This document shows positions 1 to 8,278 of a DNA stretch of 64,000 bases, in pieces. The first letter of the stretch is position 1. The number at the start of each line of letters is the position of its first letter. A program made the position numbers and the translations under genes. The DNA comes from Simiduia sp. 21SJ11W-1 (GTDB lineage Bacteria; Pseudomonadota; Gammaproteobacteria; Pseudomonadales; Cellvibrionaceae): assembly GCF_024138675.1 (NCBI RefSeq), contig NZ_CP090959.1:2883501-2947500 (forward strand). Direction: 5' to 3'. The notes beneath the pieces are model-generated. The model had not been told where the DNA came from. It did no database searches and saw only the letters and a program-made list of their open reading frames with translations.

Positions 1-1
1 T

Positions 2-625
2 AGCCGCGAAAGACGTAGGGCTATTCTCGAAGCCACACTTCGAATTGTTGTCCGCGATGGGATTCGCGGTGTTCGACACAGAGCCATTGCCAAAGAGGCC
101 AACGTGCCATTGGCGGCCACCACCTATTACTTTAAAGACATTCAGGAACTGGTTTCCGATGCCTTTAACCTATTCGCCCAAGACAGCTTGAAGCAAACCG
201 AAGCACTGGCCGAAACCAGTTTCGCCGCGCTCGATAAGCTCAAAGGCGCAAACCTTGCCGACCCGCAAATTTTTGACGTACTGGTCACCGGGCTTACCAA
301 TGCCATGGTCAACCACATCAAAAACCAGATAGCAGATCGCGACCGGCGCGTTATTGAGCACTCGTTTAAAACCGAAGCACTGCGCAACCCGGCACTGGCG
401 CGCACCGCGTGTATTCCACAAGCGAACATCACTACCAGCATTATGAATTTCTTTAAATTGCTGGGCTCAAAAGAACCCGATGCCGATGCCCACATTGTGC
501 ACGGGGTTATTTTGTTTATGGAGTATCAACTGCTGCTGGGCGACGACATCATGGCCATGGAAACAGCACACAAGTCACTGCGCAGAATGATCAGCCAGCT
601 GCTGGCGCTGGCAGTGAAACGCTGA
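2..625 (+). CDS. TetR-family transcriptional regulator (5' end outside window)
   Basis: The frame is open from the first bases of the window, so the N-terminus lies upstream. The visible start (RRRAILEATLRIVVRDGIRG, then VRHRAIAKEANVPLAATTYYF) is the helix-turn-helix of TetR repressors: helix 1, the RAIAKEANV recognition region and the TTYYF(K) end of the DNA-binding domain. About 205 residues are present. The C-terminal ligand-binding part (DIQELVSDAFNLF onward) is all-helical and has no recognisable ligand signature, so the effector is unknown. An internal GTG at 104 would remove the HTH and is not the real start. It converges with the solute-binding protein gene at 972. Confidence 0.9.
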   Translation, partial: SRERRRAILEATLRIVVRDGIRGVRHRAIAKEANVPLAATTYYFKDIQELVSDAFNLFAQDSLKQTEALAETSFAALDKLKGANLADPQIFDVLVTGLTNAMVNHIKNQIADRDRRVIEHSFKTEALRNPALARTACIPQANITTSIMNFFKLLGSKEPDADAHIVHGVILFMEYQLLLGDDIMAMETAHKSLRRMISQLLALAVKR

Positions 626-817
626 TTGCACGGCGCAGCTCCCAGAGCCCGGCATTGCCCACTGCTGCCACATAGTTTGAGCGTCCATAGAAGACAGGCG
701 TAGAAGCTAACTAGATCGCAGAATCTCTAAGCTATGTCTGGACATGAAATCCAGGGCGCAGTTTGTGACGCAACGCAAATACCCTTCGGGGCCTGCCTAC
801 AAGCACAGTGTGTAAAC

Positions 818-858
818 GTTTAAGCGCCCGCAAAGCAATGCTTTGCGGGCGCTTAAAC
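818..858. terminator. Perfect 20-bp inverted repeat between convergent genes
   Basis: GTTTAAGCGCCCGCAAAGCA (818-837) is followed by one base and its exact reverse complement (839-858). It lies between the convergent TetR and solute-binding-protein genes. Neither flank has a clear T-run, so it is only a candidate bidirectional terminator. The rest of the 626-971 gap shows no gene. Confidence 0.5.
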
Positions 859-971
859 CCATGCAGGTGACGGTCACGAACGCCGCGCCAAATTCCATGC
901 CGCTAGATTTGTAGGGCAACAGTGCTGCATTGCCGGTTTTTTTATTGCCGCGATGCAGGCTGCTTAACACT

Positions 972-1820
972 TCACAAACTTGCGCGGGAATCGTCTGGCA
1001 ACTCCCTTAAGCCGTAGCTTGCAAGCAATGCCTGCCAGCGCCCGTCGGCTCGCCATTGGGTGAGTGCAGCGCTCAACGCTGCAACCACTTCTTCGCCGAG
1101 GCTACTATTGGCCAACGCAATATGTAACGGCCGGGCACCAAAGCGGCCGGCGATCACCAGATCAGGCCGGTTCATCATTTGCGCGGTGTAAGCCAATACC
1201 TCGGGGTTGTCGATCACTGCATCCACTCGCCCGCCAATAAGCATCTTCACCATTTGCCCAACGGGATTCGCTGAAGACACATGAACAATTCGGTTGTCGC
1301 CTTGAGCCAAGCGTTGCTTCAGGTAAAACTCCAGCGGGTTGCTGGCAAACTCAAGCTCGGTATTTGATTGTGCGATGCGCAGGCCGTTCAGCAGGTACAA
1401 GTTGTTGCCTTGCACGGGCCCGTTAAAAAGCGGCTTTACGCTCATGATACTGGTGCTGTCTGAGCCCAGGGGCGGAGAGAGCAACCAACCCCGTGCGCGC
1501 TGCGCGGTAATGGCTAGCACACCATCCACCTTTCCGGCCTGCATCAAGCGTACTGCACGGGGCCAGAGTTGCTCCACAAACGCCACCTCAAAACCCGCTG
1601 GCGCCAGCGCGGCCTTGGCAAAATCCACCATATAGCCTTGGCCGATGGGGTTATCAGGCGCACACACATAGGGGCAGAACTGATCGCTCACCAACACCAG
1701 CGTCCTTGCCGCACTGTTGGCTGCCACCACTTGGGCGCCGGCCAGTGCCCAGCCTAGAGCCAAAAGCCACACCCAGGGCACCCAGCGCCTGCATTGCCGG
1801 CGTGTACAACTCCAGCGCAT
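972..1820 (-). CDS. Periplasmic substrate-binding protein (SBP_bac_3 / PBPb type)
   Basis: A 282-residue exported protein. A basic N-region and hydrophobic stretch (WVPWVWLLALGWALAGAQVVA) form a signal peptide. The mature part has the layout of polar amino-acid binding proteins: an opening strand (RTLVLVSDQFCPYVC), then GYMVDFAKAALAPAGFEV, then a lobe with KVDGVLAITAQRARGWLLSPP and later GRVDAVIDNPEVLAY. Start chosen at the ATG at 1820 because GGAGG lies 5-6 nt upstream; in-frame ATG 1832 and GTG 1835 are alternatives. No permease or ATPase gene is adjacent, so it may serve a distant transporter or act as a sensory protein. Two cysteines near the mature N-terminus (CPYVC) could form a disulfide. 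Ligand unknown. Confidence 0.8.
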   Translation of the reverse strand: MRWSCTRRQCRRWVPWVWLLALGWALAGAQVVAANSAARTLVLVSDQFCPYVCAPDNPIGQGYMVDFAKAALAPAGFEVAFVEQLWPRAVRLMQAGKVDGVLAITAQRARGWLLSPPLGSDSTSIMSVKPLFNGPVQGNNLYLLNGLRIAQSNTELEFASNPLEFYLKQRLAQGDNRIVHVSSANPVGQMVKMLIGGRVDAVIDNPEVLAYTAQMMNRPDLVIAGRFGARPLHIALANSSLGEEVVAALSAALTQWRADGRWQALLASYGLRELPDDSRASL

Positions 1821-1961
1821 TGCCACCTCCATCACCGCGTTATCAGCTCGATCTCAGCCACCACTCTACGCCCATGCCCTATACCAACTCCAACTAAAGC
1901 GCCAAATTCGTGGATTTGCGAGCCATTATTGTATTGGCCCACACAAAGCCCAGCCGCCGGG

Positions 1962-1990
1962 CTTACTTAGTAGTTGTACTCATGTATAAT
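1962..1990 (+). promoter_or_regulatory. Sigma-70 promoter of the cytochrome operon
   Basis: A perfect -10 TATAAT lies at 1985-1990, with CTTACT at 1962-1967 as a 17-bp-spaced, weak -35. The predicted start near 1997 gives a leader of about 80 nt to the cytochrome start at 2080. Confidence 0.5.
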
Positions 1991-2004
1991 TCTCACAACA
2001 ACAT

Positions 2005-2020
2005 TGGTACGAAAGTACCA
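2005..2020. promoter_or_regulatory. Palindromic operator candidate TGGTAC-GAAA-GTACCA
   Basis: Two perfect 6-bp arms (2005-2010, 2015-2020) flank GAAA, just downstream of the predicted transcription start of the cytochrome operon. As DNA it would suit a dimeric repressor; as RNA it would be a GAAA-tetraloop hairpin. I do not recognise the site as belonging to a named regulator. Confidence 0.4.
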
Positions 2021-2079
2021 CATAAGAATAACTATGCTTATACGCAGCCCAATATCTGACGTTGAGGAACTCCCCCACC

Positions 2080-2679
2080 ATGCGCTCACTCATTGCCGTT
2101 TGTTTGCTCAGCATTGCCTGCACCGCGCTACACGCCACACCGCAATATCAAACCTGCATTAGCTGCCATGGCGACCAAGGCCAAGGTAACCCGGCCCTGA
2201 AGGCGCCCGCCTTGGCGGGCCAATCCGCCAGCTACCTGGCGCGCCAGCTGTCGCACTTCAAAGCCGGCATTCGCGGCAGTGATGCGAGCGACACCCTGGG
2301 CCAACAAATGCGCGCCATGGCCAACACCCTGCCAGACCAAGCTGCCATTGAGGCGGTAAGCAATTACTTGAGCACACTCCCTCGCACCTGGCCTGCGGCC
2401 ACCGTTGAGGGGAACGCCGAGGCCGGCTACAAGCTCTACAACATGAAGTGCGGTGCTTGCCACGGCCCCAATGGCCAAGGCAACGAAGCCCTGAAGGCAC
2501 CGGCACTGGCGGGCGTGGGCGATGCCTACTTGGCGCGCCAGTTCGAACAATTCAAAACAGGCGTGCGTGGCAGCCACCCGCAAGACAGGCCCGGGCGCCA
2601 AATGAAGATGATGGCCACCCATATGAGCAGCGCCGAACTGCACGATGTATTGGCCTACCTCAACGGGCTCGCCCAATGA
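2080..2679 (+). CDS. Diheme c-type cytochrome (c4/c553-like)
   Basis: A 199-residue periplasmic electron carrier. Signal peptide: MRSLIAVCLLSIACTALHA. The mature protein is an internal duplication of about 90 residues. Each half has a heme site (CISCH and CGACH) followed by the same run GxxxQGNxALKAPALAG, then YLARQ..F K.G.RG, and distal methionines (MRAMA, MKMMA) that could be axial ligands. This is the layout of cytochrome c4. ATG 2080 was chosen over an upstream TTG (2062) because AGGA precedes it and the signal peptide starts there. Its stop overlaps the next start (ATGA). It probably carries electrons to or from the MauG-like protein that follows. Confidence 0.9.
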   Translation: MRSLIAVCLLSIACTALHATPQYQTCISCHGDQGQGNPALKAPALAGQSASYLARQLSHFKAGIRGSDASDTLGQQMRAMANTLPDQAAIEAVSNYLSTLPRTWPAATVEGNAEAGYKLYNMKCGACHGPNGQGNEALKAPALAGVGDAYLARQFEQFKTGVRGSHPQDRPGRQMKMMATHMSSAELHDVLAYLNGLAQ

Positions 2680-3875
2680 TGCGATTGACCACCCGACTAG
2701 CCGCGCTGCTTGCGCTCAGCGGCCTTGCTACTGGCGCTTTGGCGAGCGAGTTTCAGCTAAGTGAGCAGTGCCCGCCGAGTTTTGAGCGCACCACCGACAA
2801 CAGCTGCCGACTGCACAGCCTGTACGACCAGTACAACTCGCTCTACGGCCGCGGTGTGGGTGGGCTGAAAACCGCCCTGCCGAGCCGACGCGACGGTTTC
2901 AGCCCCCAGCAAATAGACCTCGGCCGCTTTTTATTTTTCGACCCCTTGCTGTCGGCCGACAACAGCCTGTCATGCGCGAGCTGCCACCACCCGGATTTGG
3001 GCTTCGCCGATGGCCGCGCAACAGCCTTGGGTGTGGGCGGTGCCAAGGGCCACCGTGGCGCACCCAGCCTCTGGAATATGGCATTTCTAACGCGCTTTTT
3101 CTGGGATGCCCGGGCATCCAGCCTTGAAGCCCAAATGCAGGGCCCACTGTATGCCCCCGAAGAAATGGGCACTAATCCCGCACAATTGTTACAAAAGCTG
3201 AATGCCAATGACGCCTACCGGGCCATGTTTGAACAGGCTTTTCCAAACGCCGATCAATACATCACACTGGATCAAATTTACACCGCCATTGCCGCATTCG
3301 AAACGTCGCTGGTGTCGTTAAACAGCCCCTATGACCGCTACGCCCACGGCCACCACCAAGCCCTGAGCGAACCCGAAATTGAAGGGCTCAATATTTTTCG
3401 CTCTTTTGTGGCGCGCTGTGCCGAGTGCCATACCCCGCCACTGTTTACCAACCAGCAAATTGCCGTTATCGGCATTGCCGATGGCGAGGGCAACCTGCCC
3501 GATGAAGGTGCAGGCGCAGTCTTTAACAACCCCAGCTGGCGTGGCGGTTTTAAAGTGCCGAGCTTGCGCAACATCGCGCGCACTGCGCCCTATATGCACA
3601 ACGGCATGTTCGATTCGCTCAAAGATGCCGCGCGCTTTTACACCCTTGGGCGTGGCCACGCGCTGAACGATAAAGAAAAAAGCAACACCGTACTGCACTG
3701 GCACATCTGGGAGCCCAAGCTCACAGATGCCGAGTTGGACCGGCTAGTGGACTTCATGAACACCCTGACCGATGAACAATTTACCCCCGCAATACCCAAC
3801 AAACTGCCCTCTGGCCTGAAGCCTGTGGGCGCACTTCCACCGGCGCTTTCGTCGCCTGTGGCACGCAACAATTAA
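2676..3875 (+). CDS. Diheme cytochrome-c peroxidase / MauG-family protein
   Basis: A 399-residue secreted protein: signal peptide (MMRLTTRLAALLALSGLATGALA), then two heme sites, CASCHHPDLGF and CAECHTPPLFTN, with the family motifs GRFLFFDPLLSADNS, RGAPSLWN, FWDARA and PSLRNIARTAPYMHNG. CCP/MauG proteins either reduce peroxide using cytochrome electrons or oxidise protein side chains via a bis-Fe(IV) state; the sequence alone does not separate these. It starts inside the stop of the c4 cytochrome (ATGATG at 2676), with no Shine-Dalgarno, so it is probably translationally coupled. The beta-helix cytochrome follows after 16 nt. A role in modifying that protein is a guess. Confidence 0.88.
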   Translation: MMRLTTRLAALLALSGLATGALASEFQLSEQCPPSFERTTDNSCRLHSLYDQYNSLYGRGVGGLKTALPSRRDGFSPQQIDLGRFLFFDPLLSADNSLSCASCHHPDLGFADGRATALGVGGAKGHRGAPSLWNMAFLTRFFWDARASSLEAQMQGPLYAPEEMGTNPAQLLQKLNANDAYRAMFEQAFPNADQYITLDQIYTAIAAFETSLVSLNSPYDRYAHGHHQALSEPEIEGLNIFRSFVARCAECHTPPLFTNQQIAVIGIADGEGNLPDEGAGAVFNNPSWRGGFKVPSLRNIARTAPYMHNGMFDSLKDAARFYTLGRGHALNDKEKSNTVLHWHIWEPKLTDAELDRLVDFMNTLTDEQFTPAIPNKLPSGLKPVGALPPALSSPVARNN

Positions 3876-3891
3876 AACGAGAAAAGGGAGA

Positions 3892-5445
3892 ATGGCATTG
3901 AGCAATAAAATTATAACTACCGTTGCCGCACTGGGCCTGTTGGCTGGCGGTGCCTGGCTGGGCCAACAACTGGGCTCAGACAACAGCGCAACACTGGTTG
4001 GCGACGCCAGCCGCTATAACAACAACGCAAACGCAGGCTTGGGCGCCGGCACCCGCTTAGACGCCACTGTGGGCGCAAGCGGTTCAGGCAAAACCATCGA
4101 TGTGTACAACGGCGAATCTATTCAGGCTGCGGTAAAACGCGCAGCACCCGGCGACATCATTCGTGTGTTTCCGGGCGAGTACAAGGAAACCGTGTATATC
4201 GATAAAGACGACATCTGGCTTACCGGTGTAATTCAAGGTGGCAAATGGCCGGTACTTGAAGGTGAGCACAAGCTCAACGATGCCGTGCTCTACTCGGGCA
4301 ACAACATCACCGTAGAAAACCTGCGCATCACCCACTACAAAGGCAATGCGGTAATGGGGCAGGCGGGCAACAACTTTTTAATCCGCAACAACCATGTGAT
4401 TGATACCGGCGTGTACGGTATTTTCCCGCAGCTGGGTAAAAACGGGCTTATTGAGCGCAATATTTTAAGTGGCATTGAAGATGCCGCCATCTACGTGGGC
4501 ATGTGCGATAACATTCACGTGAACAACAACGAAGTGTTTGCAAATGTTGCCGGCATTGAAATTGAAAACACCCGCCACGCCATTGTTGAAAACAACAAGG
4601 TGTACAACAACACCGGCGGCATTCTGGCGTTTATTACGCCGGGCCTGCCTATTAAAACCGCCTACGACATCATTATCCGCAATAACTTTATTAACGATAA
4701 TAACCACGTGAACTTTGGCGCCCCAGGCTCCATTGTGGCAGGCGTGCCGTCTGGCTCTGGTATTGTGGTTATGGCGGCAGATCAAGTTACCATTGAAGGC
4801 AATATTATTTCCAACAACAAAAATATTGGCATCGTAGTGACAGATCACCACAGCTTTTCCAATATTACTATCGACCCGGAGTCAGACCCCACATCAGATC
4901 AAGTTGCCATTCTAGACAACGTGATGTTTAACAACGGCTACGAGCCCATTAAAGAAATTGCCGCCTACAAGCTTGCCAACCTCATTAACGATGATGTGGA
5001 TATCATCAACGTGGGCGACAGCAAAGACAGCTGCATTTTGGATCGTGGCAAGTACGTGGGCCTGGGCCTGGGTGATTACGGCACCTGTAATTTTTCCGAC
5101 ACCAGCGGCACGGTTGCCTACCTGCTGGCTGAACCCGCCGAACCGCACCCGTTCAGCGAGGAAGACAAAGGCAAAATGGCCTACTACGGCATTTGCTCTG
5201 GCTGCCATGCCTACAATGTGCGCATGATTGGCCCACCGGTGCAGATTATTCAGGCGCTGTACATGGAAAACCCCGAAGGTCTGGCTGAATACATTGCCAA
5301 CCCCGTGAAAAAGCGTGAAGACTACCCCGAGATGCCAGCGCAAGATTACCTGGCACCGGAAATGCGTTTGGCGGTTGCCAAATACATGCTGGGAGTAGAT
5401 AACCAGGGCCGCTTTAACGACCCGGCGCTGAATCAAAACCAGTAG
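3892..5445 (+). CDS. Right-handed parallel beta-helix protein with C-terminal cytochrome c domain
   Basis: 517 residues. An N-terminal hydrophobic segment (IITTVAALGLLAGGAWLG) is a signal peptide or anchor. Residues about 60-370 are repeated beta-helix coils rich in NN and I.N.....G patterns (ENLRITHYKGNAV, IRNNHVIDTGVYGI, VNNNEVFANVAGIEI, VENNKVYNNTGGI, IEGNIISNNKNIGI). Near residue 440 a heme site (GICSGCHAYNVRMIGPP) and a distal MP follow in a cytochrome c-like tail. The beta-helix part resembles the TIGR03805 family, known to occur beside secreted heme proteins of unknown function. AAAAGGGAG precedes the ATG. It closes the operon before a strong terminator. Substrate unknown; beta-helices commonly bind polysaccharide, which would be an inference. 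Confidence 0.85.
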   Translation: MALSNKIITTVAALGLLAGGAWLGQQLGSDNSATLVGDASRYNNNANAGLGAGTRLDATVGASGSGKTIDVYNGESIQAAVKRAAPGDIIRVFPGEYKETVYIDKDDIWLTGVIQGGKWPVLEGEHKLNDAVLYSGNNITVENLRITHYKGNAVMGQAGNNFLIRNNHVIDTGVYGIFPQLGKNGLIERNILSGIEDAAIYVGMCDNIHVNNNEVFANVAGIEIENTRHAIVENNKVYNNTGGILAFITPGLPIKTAYDIIIRNNFINDNNHVNFGAPGSIVAGVPSGSGIVVMAADQVTIEGNIISNNKNIGIVVTDHHSFSNITIDPESDPTSDQVAILDNVMFNNGYEPIKEIAAYKLANLINDDVDIINVGDSKDSCILDRGKYVGLGLGDYGTCNFSDTSGTVAYLLAEPAEPHPFSEEDKGKMAYYGICSGCHAYNVRMIGPPVQIIQALYMENPEGLAEYIANPVKKREDYPEMPAQDYLAPEMRLAVAKYMLGVDNQGRFNDPALNQNQ

Positions 5446-5528
5446 CATTTGATTGACTTCAACGCGTGAGCACGCCCAAGGCATAGCTTGCTCGCGCGCT
5501 TTTAATCGCACGATAGAACCACAAAGAA

Positions 5529-5558
5529 GGCGGCCCCTCATCGGGCCGCCGTTTTTTT
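5529..5558 (+). terminator. Rho-independent terminator of the cytochrome operon
   Basis: GGCGGCCC / GGGCCGCC stem (5529-5536, 5543-5550) with a 6-nt loop and seven Ts. It ends transcription about 100 nt after the beta-helix gene. The 5446-5858 gap otherwise holds only this and the hairpin at 5777-5800; no gene seen. Confidence 0.9.
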
Positions 5559-5776
5559 GCGCCGCTTAGCCAAAAACCCACCGGCCACCAGCGGTTAATA
5601 CGCCACTTTTTACCCATTTTATTGCACCCCTTGCCCGCGCCCTATTGCTTGGTTATTGTTAGTGCTCGACTCAGGAATACCCATGAATACTTTTGCACAG
5701 CACATTACTCGCCCAGTCTCCCTCGCCCTATGGCGTTTGGTTGCGGCAGCGGGTGTGCGTGCGTAAGCATTTTTTT

Positions 5777-5800
5777 CACCGGCTGCAAACGCAGCCGGTG
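5777..5800. other. 10-bp perfect hairpin upstream of the EamA gene
   Basis: CACCGGCTGC-AAAC-GCAGCCGGTG. The T-run lies before rather than after it on the plus strand, so it is not a standard terminator. It sits 58 nt before the transporter start and could be an operator or leader structure. Confidence 0.4.
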
Positions 5801-5858
5801 CAATTGTCTACCCGATAATCTCACTCGCTGCGTTGCCACCACTCAAGGAAGGAACGCA

Positions 5859-6788
5859 ATGAACACACCTGCCGCAAGGCCTGCACCCTATGCCCACGCG
5901 ATGGCCATTGCCGCTATCACGTTATTTTCAGCCAAGCCGATTTTCATCAAGTGGGCCTTTGCCCACGGCATAGATGCCAGCCAACTTATGATGTTGCGCC
6001 TGTTAATGGCTGCGCCGCTGTTTGCCCTTGCCGGGCTGTGGGTAGTGCGCAACCATCGCAGTACCTTGCGCGATGTGGGCATTGCCGCGGGCCTTGGGGT
6101 ACTGGGTTCTTATATTTCCGGGCTTTTGGATATGACGGGCCTGATGTACATCAACGCCCAGCTCGAGCGTATGCTGCTATTTACCTACCCGATTTTCACC
6201 GTACTGTTGAGCTGGGTGATCTACAAGCGCCGCCCCTCAAGGGCCATTTACCTGTGCATTGTGATGACCTACGCAGGCCTTGCGCTCATGTTCAGCAACG
6301 ACCTCAGTCAGCAGGGTGAAGGCGTGATTACCGGCACCTTGCTGGTGCTTGCCAGTGCGCTCTTGTTCGCTTTGTATATGGTGTTATCGCGCGCACCCAT
6401 CCAGCGCATGGGCGCCATTCCATTTACCGCCGTGGCCATGCTCTCGTCTACGCTTGTGATGGGCGTGCACCAAGGGTTGCTGGCACCTGGGCAATTAAGC
6501 CTTGCCCACCTTACGGGCTATTCGCCTGAGGTATACGGGTTAACGGCGGGCCTGGCGGTATTTTGTACGTTCATTCCCGCACTGCTCGGCAGTGAAGCAG
6601 TACGCCAACTGGGGCCAGAGCAAGTTAGCCTGCTGGGCAATGGCGGGCCGGTTATCACCACGGCACTTGCGGTGCTGCTGCTGAACGAGACCTTTACGCC
6701 CTGGCATGCCGCCGGCATGGGGATGATTCTGGCTGGCCTGTGGTTGCTACAGCACCCACCTGCGGCATTAATCGCAGCAAGAAGCTAA
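5859..6788 (+). CDS. EamA/DMT-superfamily transporter
   Basis: 309 residues with about ten hydrophobic segments arranged as two five-helix EamA repeats; the second starts near GTLLVLASALLFALYMVLSR. The loop GPEQVSLLGNGGPVITTALAVLLLNETFTPWHAAGMGMILAGLWL is the typical end of the drug/metabolite transporter family. AAGGAAGG (5845-5852) supports ATG 5859. The family exports amino acids, sugars or other small metabolites, but the substrate cannot be read from sequence. It precedes the homogentisate genes, separated by their own promoter, so a functional link is not shown. Confidence 0.85.
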   Translation: MNTPAARPAPYAHAMAIAAITLFSAKPIFIKWAFAHGIDASQLMMLRLLMAAPLFALAGLWVVRNHRSTLRDVGIAAGLGVLGSYISGLLDMTGLMYINAQLERMLLFTYPIFTVLLSWVIYKRRPSRAIYLCIVMTYAGLALMFSNDLSQQGEGVITGTLLVLASALLFALYMVLSRAPIQRMGAIPFTAVAMLSSTLVMGVHQGLLAPGQLSLAHLTGYSPEVYGLTAGLAVFCTFIPALLGSEAVRQLGPEQVSLLGNGGPVITTALAVLLLNETFTPWHAAGMGMILAGLWLLQHPPAALIAARS

Positions 6789-6878
6789 GTGATGGCACAG
6801 GTTATACAGCAGCCCATTGCGCGCGGGCAGGTTTTCGACGGCGGCCATTGCGAATCCGGGGTGTCTGCCCTGTGCGGT

Positions 6879-6907
6879 TTGACATTGGTTACATTTGTAA
6901 CTAAGTT
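6879..6907 (+). promoter_or_regulatory. hmgA promoter with embedded palindrome
   Basis: Perfect -35 TTGACA (6879-6884), 17-bp spacer and -10 TAAGTT (6902-6907). The spacer holds GTTAC-ATTT-GTAAC (6888-6901), with TT and AA in symmetric outer positions. A bound dimer there would block RNA polymerase, so a repressor is likely; homogentisate operons are known to be controlled by IclR- or MarR-type repressors, but which one acts here is not visible. Confidence 0.6.
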
Positions 6908-6940
6908 AGGCGCACCTAACAGCAAGCGAGCCAATAGCCT

Positions 6941-8236
6941 ATGGAATCTGTGTCTTACTTGACCGGCTTTAACAACGAGCACGAAACCGAGGCCCTGCCG
7001 GGCGCGCTGCCCGTGGGCCAATTCAACCCACAAAAAGTGGCCTACGGGCTCTATGCCGAACAGTTTTCCAGCACCGCCTTTACCGCACCGCGCGCGCACA
7101 ACCGCCGCACCTGGCTGTACCGCATTCGCCCCTCGGCCGTACAGGGCGACTACCAAAGCTTCCAGCAGGCCAGCCAACTGGTGCGCACAGGGCCCATTAC
7201 CGAGCAGGCGCCGGTGCCCAACATGCTGCGTTGGTCGCCCCTGCCCATGCCCAGCGACCCCACCGATTTTGTAGATGGCCTGGTTACCCTGGCCGCCAAT
7301 GGTGATGCCGCCACCCAAACGGGCCTGGGCGTGCACTGCTACCTGGCCAATCAATCCATGAGCGAGCGCTTTTTTTACAATGCCGACGGCGAGCTATTAG
7401 TTGTGCCGCAAACCGGCGCCCTGCGCCTGCACACAGAGTGCGGCATTTTGGATATCGACGCCGGCGACATTGCGGTCATTCCGCGTGGCATGAAATTTCG
7501 CGTGGTATTGCACGGGCCCGAGGCCCGGGGCTACCTGTGTGAAAACTACGGCGCCTGCTTTGAATTGCCAGAGCGTGGGCCGGTGGGCGCGAACGGCTAC
7601 GCCAACGATCGCGATTTCCAATACCCGGTGGCGGCCTATGAAGATCGCGAAGGCGCCTTCGAACTCATCTGCAAATACGGCGGCAATTTTTTCCGCGCAG
7701 CCATTGGCCACTCGCCCCTGGATGTGGTGGCCTGGACGGGCAACTCCGCGCCTTACAAATACGATCTGGCGCGCTTTAACGTGATCAACACCGTGAGCTT
7801 TGACCACCCGGACCCGTCTATTTTTACCGTGCTCACCTCGCCCTCAGATACCGCAGGCGTGGCCAATTGCGACTTTGTAATTTTCCCTCCGCGCTGGATG
7901 GTGGCCGACAACACCTTTCGCCCGCCCTGGTACCACCGCAACATCATGAGTGAATTCATGGGGCTGATTAAAGGTGTGTACGATGCCAAAGAAAAAGGCT
8001 TTGAACCGGGCGGCGCAAGCCTGCACAACTGCATGAGCCCACACGGGCCGGAGGCTGAGGTGTTTGAAAAAGCGAGTAACGCAACACTTGCACCACAGCG
8101 CTACGAAAACACCCTGGCGTTCATGTTTGAATCGCGCTATGCCTTCACGCCCACGCGTTTCGCCATGACCACCAGCGCCCGCCAGCAAGATTACGTGGCC
8201 TGCTGGAATTCACTTAAAAAACATTTTCGCCCATAA
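6941..8236 (+). CDS. hmgA: Homogentisate 1,2-dioxygenase
   Basis: 431 residues, the usual length. It opens the ring of homogentisate to maleylacetoacetate in phenylalanine/tyrosine breakdown. The N-terminus [22 protein letters not shown](F)NPQ is diagnostic, as are the cupin-region motifs [23 protein letters not shown], the iron-ligand region [20 protein letters not shown], and [17 protein letters not shown]. It is followed at 42 nt by the fumarylacetoacetase-like gene and then maiA, so the three lower-pathway enzymes form one operon. hppD, which makes homogentisate, is not in the window. Confidence 0.97.
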   Translation: MESVSYLTGFNNEHETEALPGALPVGQFNPQKVAYGLYAEQFSSTAFTAPRAHNRRTWLYRIRPSAVQGDYQSFQQASQLVRTGPITEQAPVPNMLRWSPLPMPSDPTDFVDGLVTLAANGDAATQTGLGVHCYLANQSMSERFFYNADGELLVVPQTGALRLHTECGILDIDAGDIAVIPRGMKFRVVLHGPEARGYLCENYGACFELPERGPVGANGYANDRDFQYPVAAYEDREGAFELICKYGGNFFRAAIGHSPLDVVAWTGNSAPYKYDLARFNVINTVSFDHPDPSIFTVLTSPSDTAGVANCDFVIFPPRWMVADNTFRPPWYHRNIMSEFMGLIKGVYDAKEKGFEPGGASLHNCMSPHGPEAEVFEKASNATLAPQRYENTLAFMFESRYAFTPTRFAMTTSARQQDYVACWNSLKKHFRP

Positions 8237-8278
8237 ATTTTCACGCCGGTGTACACCGGCCCAAAAGGGAATGACACC

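Noticed and set aside
5777-5800. Terminator before the EamA gene
   Set aside because: The hairpin is perfect but the T-run precedes it on the plus strand and becomes an A-run after it on the minus strand.
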